DNA of 64,000 bases from Gemmatimonas groenlandica (GTDB lineage Bacteria; Gemmatimonadota; Gemmatimonadetes; Gemmatimonadales; Gemmatimonadaceae), in contig NZ_CP053085.1 of assembly GCF_013004105.1 (NCBI RefSeq), forward strand, positions 1,488,001 to 1,552,000, given 5' to 3'. The position numbers were made by a program, and so were the translations under genes. Shown here piece after piece: positions 62,083 to 64,000 of the stretch (position 1 is its first letter; each line of letters begins with the position of its first letter). The notes under the pieces were generated by a model. It searched no databases. It was not told where the DNA came from and worked only from the letters and a program-made list of their open reading frames with translations.

Positions 62083-63372
62083 ATGTACATCGGGGCATTG
62101 TTCCGGCTGTTCTGGCGGCCGGCGGCACTGTCGGCGCTGTTCCTGACGTCGCTGGCTGCGATGGCGCCATTTGCGATGTTCGGCGAGCAGGTGCGCGCGG
62201 TGCAGTCGGCGGTGCACTTGGGGCTCACGTTGCCGCTCATCGTGGGAGTGCTCGCGTCGAGCGCGGCCGACGAGTTGTTGAGGCAACCAGGGAGCTGGAT
62301 GCTTCCGGGGCTCAGGAGGTCACTGGCTGCAGGTGACGTGTTGATGGTGCTCGCGCTCAGTGCGATCGTCGGTGTGGTGGCGTGGCGTGCGGGCGGAGCC
62401 GCTTTGGCGGTGGGTGTGGCGATGATTGCCCCGTTCTGGTACGCGGTTGGTGGTGCTGCCCGGCTGGCGGCGAAGCGGCCGAAGTTGATTGGCGCTTCGG
62501 CGCTGGTGGTGCTCGCAATGGCGGCGGCTCCGGCCCTGTATACGCGGGCGGTCACCGGTGCCCTGCCCTTGGCCGCTGCCGTCGCCGCCTGCGCGACGGT
62601 GCTGCTGATGCGGGCGCGGTGGTCGCCCGGCGTGGCGCGGATGCGGGCAGCAGTGGGCGAGCCGGAGGCGCTGCTGTCGGGTTCGACGGCGGTCTTCTCG
62701 CGTGCGCGCGCGATGAGCCCGCCGGGGCACCTCGACGAAGGGCGTATGCCCACGCTTGCGTTCTGGGTGCGGGCGGCGGCGTACGAGCACATGGCCGGCG
62801 GGCGGACGGCGTTCACGGTGAGCGGCGTGATGATGGCGGTCATTACGCACCTGTTCCAAACGCCGGTGCCGCTCGCGCTGATGTCGGTCTCGCAGCGCGG
62901 ACTGCAGTTGGGTAGCGCGTTGGTATATCCGATCAGTCGCCGCGAGCGCGCTACGATTCTGTACGTGTGCAACGCGATCGACATTGCGTTGCTGGCGTGT
63001 TGTTTTACCGTGACCTACGTGGCGTTGCGGGCGGTACATGCGCCGACGGTGTCGTTCATGGCGTCACTCGCGCAGGGCGTGTGGCCCGTGATGTTGGCGG
63101 CGGCAGTGGCGTTGGCGCCGATTCTGCAGTGGGCGCGGATACGGGGCCCGATCCCGCCGTCACGCGCGTACCGCTTCATGGGATATGCGTTTGCGTTCAT
63201 GTTCGCCACGATGGCGCTCGGATTTGGCGCGGAGAAGTTGTTCGACGCGCAGCGCGGCATGCTGCCGGCGCTGGCGATGATCGTTGTCGTGGGCGTGGTG
63301 GTGCAACTGGTGCAGTTGGCGGCGCTACGGTGGGTGTATGCACGGGCGGACTTGGTGGCGCCGTTGGCGTAG
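62083..63372 (+). CDS. Membrane component of the YtrA-linked ABC transporter
   Basis: 429 aa with about ten hydrophobic segments: FRLFWRPAALSALFLTSLAA, LGLTLPLIVGVLA, LMVLALSAIVGVVAWRAGGA and ALAVGVAMIAPFWYAVGG, LVVLAMAAAPALY, and the C-terminal GYAFAFMFATMALGFGA and MLPALAMIVVVGVVVQLVQ. No strong permease motif is present, but position 8 nt after the ATPase gene in the same operon supports the role. ATG 62083 was chosen over an upstream in-frame start inside the ATPase gene, which adds only an Arg-rich stretch. Confidence 0.65.
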   Translation: MYIGALFRLFWRPAALSALFLTSLAAMAPFAMFGEQVRAVQSAVHLGLTLPLIVGVLASSAADELLRQPGSWMLPGLRRSLAAGDVLMVLALSAIVGVVAWRAGGAALAVGVAMIAPFWYAVGGAARLAAKRPKLIGASALVVLAMAAAPALYTRAVTGALPLAAAVAACATVLLMRARWSPGVARMRAAVGEPEALLSGSTAVFSRARAMSPPGHLDEGRMPTLAFWVRAAAYEHMAGGRTAFTVSGVMMAVITHLFQTPVPLALMSVSQRGLQLGSALVYPISRRERATILYVCNAIDIALLACCFTVTYVALRAVHAPTVSFMASLAQGVWPVMLAAAVALAPILQWARIRGPIPPSRAYRFMGYAFAFMFATMALGFGAEKLFDAQRGMLPALAMIVVVGVVVQLVQLAALRWVYARADLVAPLA

Positions 63373-63401
63373 CGATCGCTTTACCTTGCCAGCCGACGCA
63401 A

Positions 63402-64000
63402 CTACGCTTCGTCCGACGTCTCGAACTTCTTGCGACGACCCGACGCGGCCGTCCACTTCTTCTTCGCTGACGCGAAGAACATTTCACGCCGTCGTGTCTT
63501 GAACGCCCCTTTCCTGAAGTACGACTTCGTCCACACGTCCGCTCCGCTGTCCCGCTCGTCGAGGAACGCGCCTGTCGCATCTCCGCCCTTGGCTTCGATC
63601 TCGTTGGCGACGTCGCGGAAGTAGAAGTGCCGGAAGAGGCGATCGAACTCCGTGAGATAGATGTCCGCGATGCGGGGAACGCCACGAATGAGTAGCATGT
63701 TCTCGTCGTTGGACTCGAGCGAGTTCTTCGAGTAGTTGGCGGAACCCGTGCAGACGAGCAGATCGTCCGAGAGCGGATCGATCAGCAGAATTTTTGTGTG
63801 GATAAAGAAGATGTTTCCCTGCTTGCGGTAGTGCTCCTCACGCGCGAACCACTTGTCGAGGCTGAAGTTCTCGATGCGCACCTTCTGAAACTGCTTGTTC
63901 TTGTACATCGAGGTCTTCCCAAGCTCCGCACCATAGGCGACCACCAGATCACGGTCGCTGCGCAGCTGCGCGGATTCGGCCGCAGTCGGTCGTTTCTCCA
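63402..64000 (-). CDS. Phospholipase D-like (HKD) protein, C-terminal part, cut by window edge
   Basis: The last ~199 codons of a gene whose 5' end lies beyond base 64000; the frame stays open to the edge (a GTG at 63944 is not necessarily the start). It carries one HKD motif: FFIHTKILLIDPLSDDLL followed by CTGSANYSKNSLESNDEN. A two-HKD enzyme would have the other copy in the missing part. The C-terminus is Lys/Arg-rich (FRKGAFKTRRREMF, AKKKWTAASGRRKK). Relatives include nucleases and lipid hydrolases; function cannot be fixed. Converges on the ABC membrane gene with a 29-bp gap and no clear terminator. Confidence 0.72.
   Translation of the reverse strand, partial: EKRPTAAESAQLRSDRDLVVAYGAELGKTSMYKNKQFQKVRIENFSLDKWFAREEHYRKQGNIFFIHTKILLIDPLSDDLLVCTGSANYSKNSLESNDENMLLIRGVPRIADIYLTEFDRLFRHFYFRDVANEIEAKGGDATGAFLDERDSGADVWTKSYFRKGAFKTRRREMFFASAKKKWTAASGRRKKFETSDEA

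Overview
The window is a GC-rich (about 65%), gene-dense bacterial chromosome segment with about 58 protein genes, most of them on the minus strand. Long co-directional runs are joined by 1-4 nt start/stop overlaps (ATGA, GTGA, TGATG). A SusC/SusD outer-membrane pair, bacillithiol synthesis (BshA), a Bat/MoxR locus, a biotin ligase without HTH, a HrcA/CIRCE-controlled groESL operon and GTG/TTG starts in a high-GC genome together fit a Gram-negative of the Gemmatimonadota (Gemmatimonas-like). This assignment is inferred from gene content; no 16S or database comparison was possible. I saw no rRNA, tRNA, CRISPR array, prophage or insertion sequence.

Layout. 1-5127 (minus): infB (5' part only), an L7Ae-like gene, nusA, rimP, then pgeF and murA upstream. 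A candidate promoter and an intrinsic-terminator hairpin lie in the rimP leader. 5248-6757 (plus): a DUF948-like membrane protein and a secreted zinc-dependent phospholipase C-like protein. 6726-15423 (minus): lipoprotein, serS, histidine kinase, pcrA, gatC, gatA and gatB in one tight run. 15562-19555 (plus): roadblock protein, single-domain response regulator, mannose-1-phosphate guanylyltransferase, GlmU-like beta-helix protein and metallo-beta-lactamase-fold hydrolase. 19635-21732 (minus): groES-groEL with sigma70-type promoter and a perfect CIRCE.

21890-39578 (minus) is a very long codirectional block: M50 protease, scpA, scpB, rluB-like; then moxR, DUF58, a BatD/DUF4381-like gene, batA, a batB-batC fusion with a broken poly-G tract, and a batD-TPR-SH3 fusion; then mutL, miaA, bshA, uppP, birA and coaX. 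39736-40154 (plus) holds rpsT with its promoter and terminator. 40179-45447 (minus): a zinc-ribbon coiled-coil protein, the pyrR-pyrB-pyrC operon with a class II aldolase, and a small unknown protein. 45670-48656 (minus): two tandem paralogous ATP-grasp enzymes of unknown product and a small exported protein. 48812-52545 (minus): an Ntn-hydrolase acylase and an M28 peptidase, divergent from 52724-57201 (plus) susC-susD. 57424-60198 (minus): a large BIG2-repeat lipoprotein. 60733-63372 (plus): a YtrA-type GntR regulator with an ABC transporter. 63402-64000 (minus): the 3' part of a phospholipase D-like gene.

Points most worth following: (1) MurA has Asp in place of the fosfomycin-target Cys; (2) the poly-G frameshift in batB-batC, where the lost C-terminus still overlaps the batD start; (3) the tandem ATP-grasp pair; (4) the acylase/M28 operon divergent from SusCD; (5) the terminator-like hairpin in the rimP-nusA-infB leader; (6) a possibly leaderless pyrR with an 11-bp-phased direct repeat upstream.
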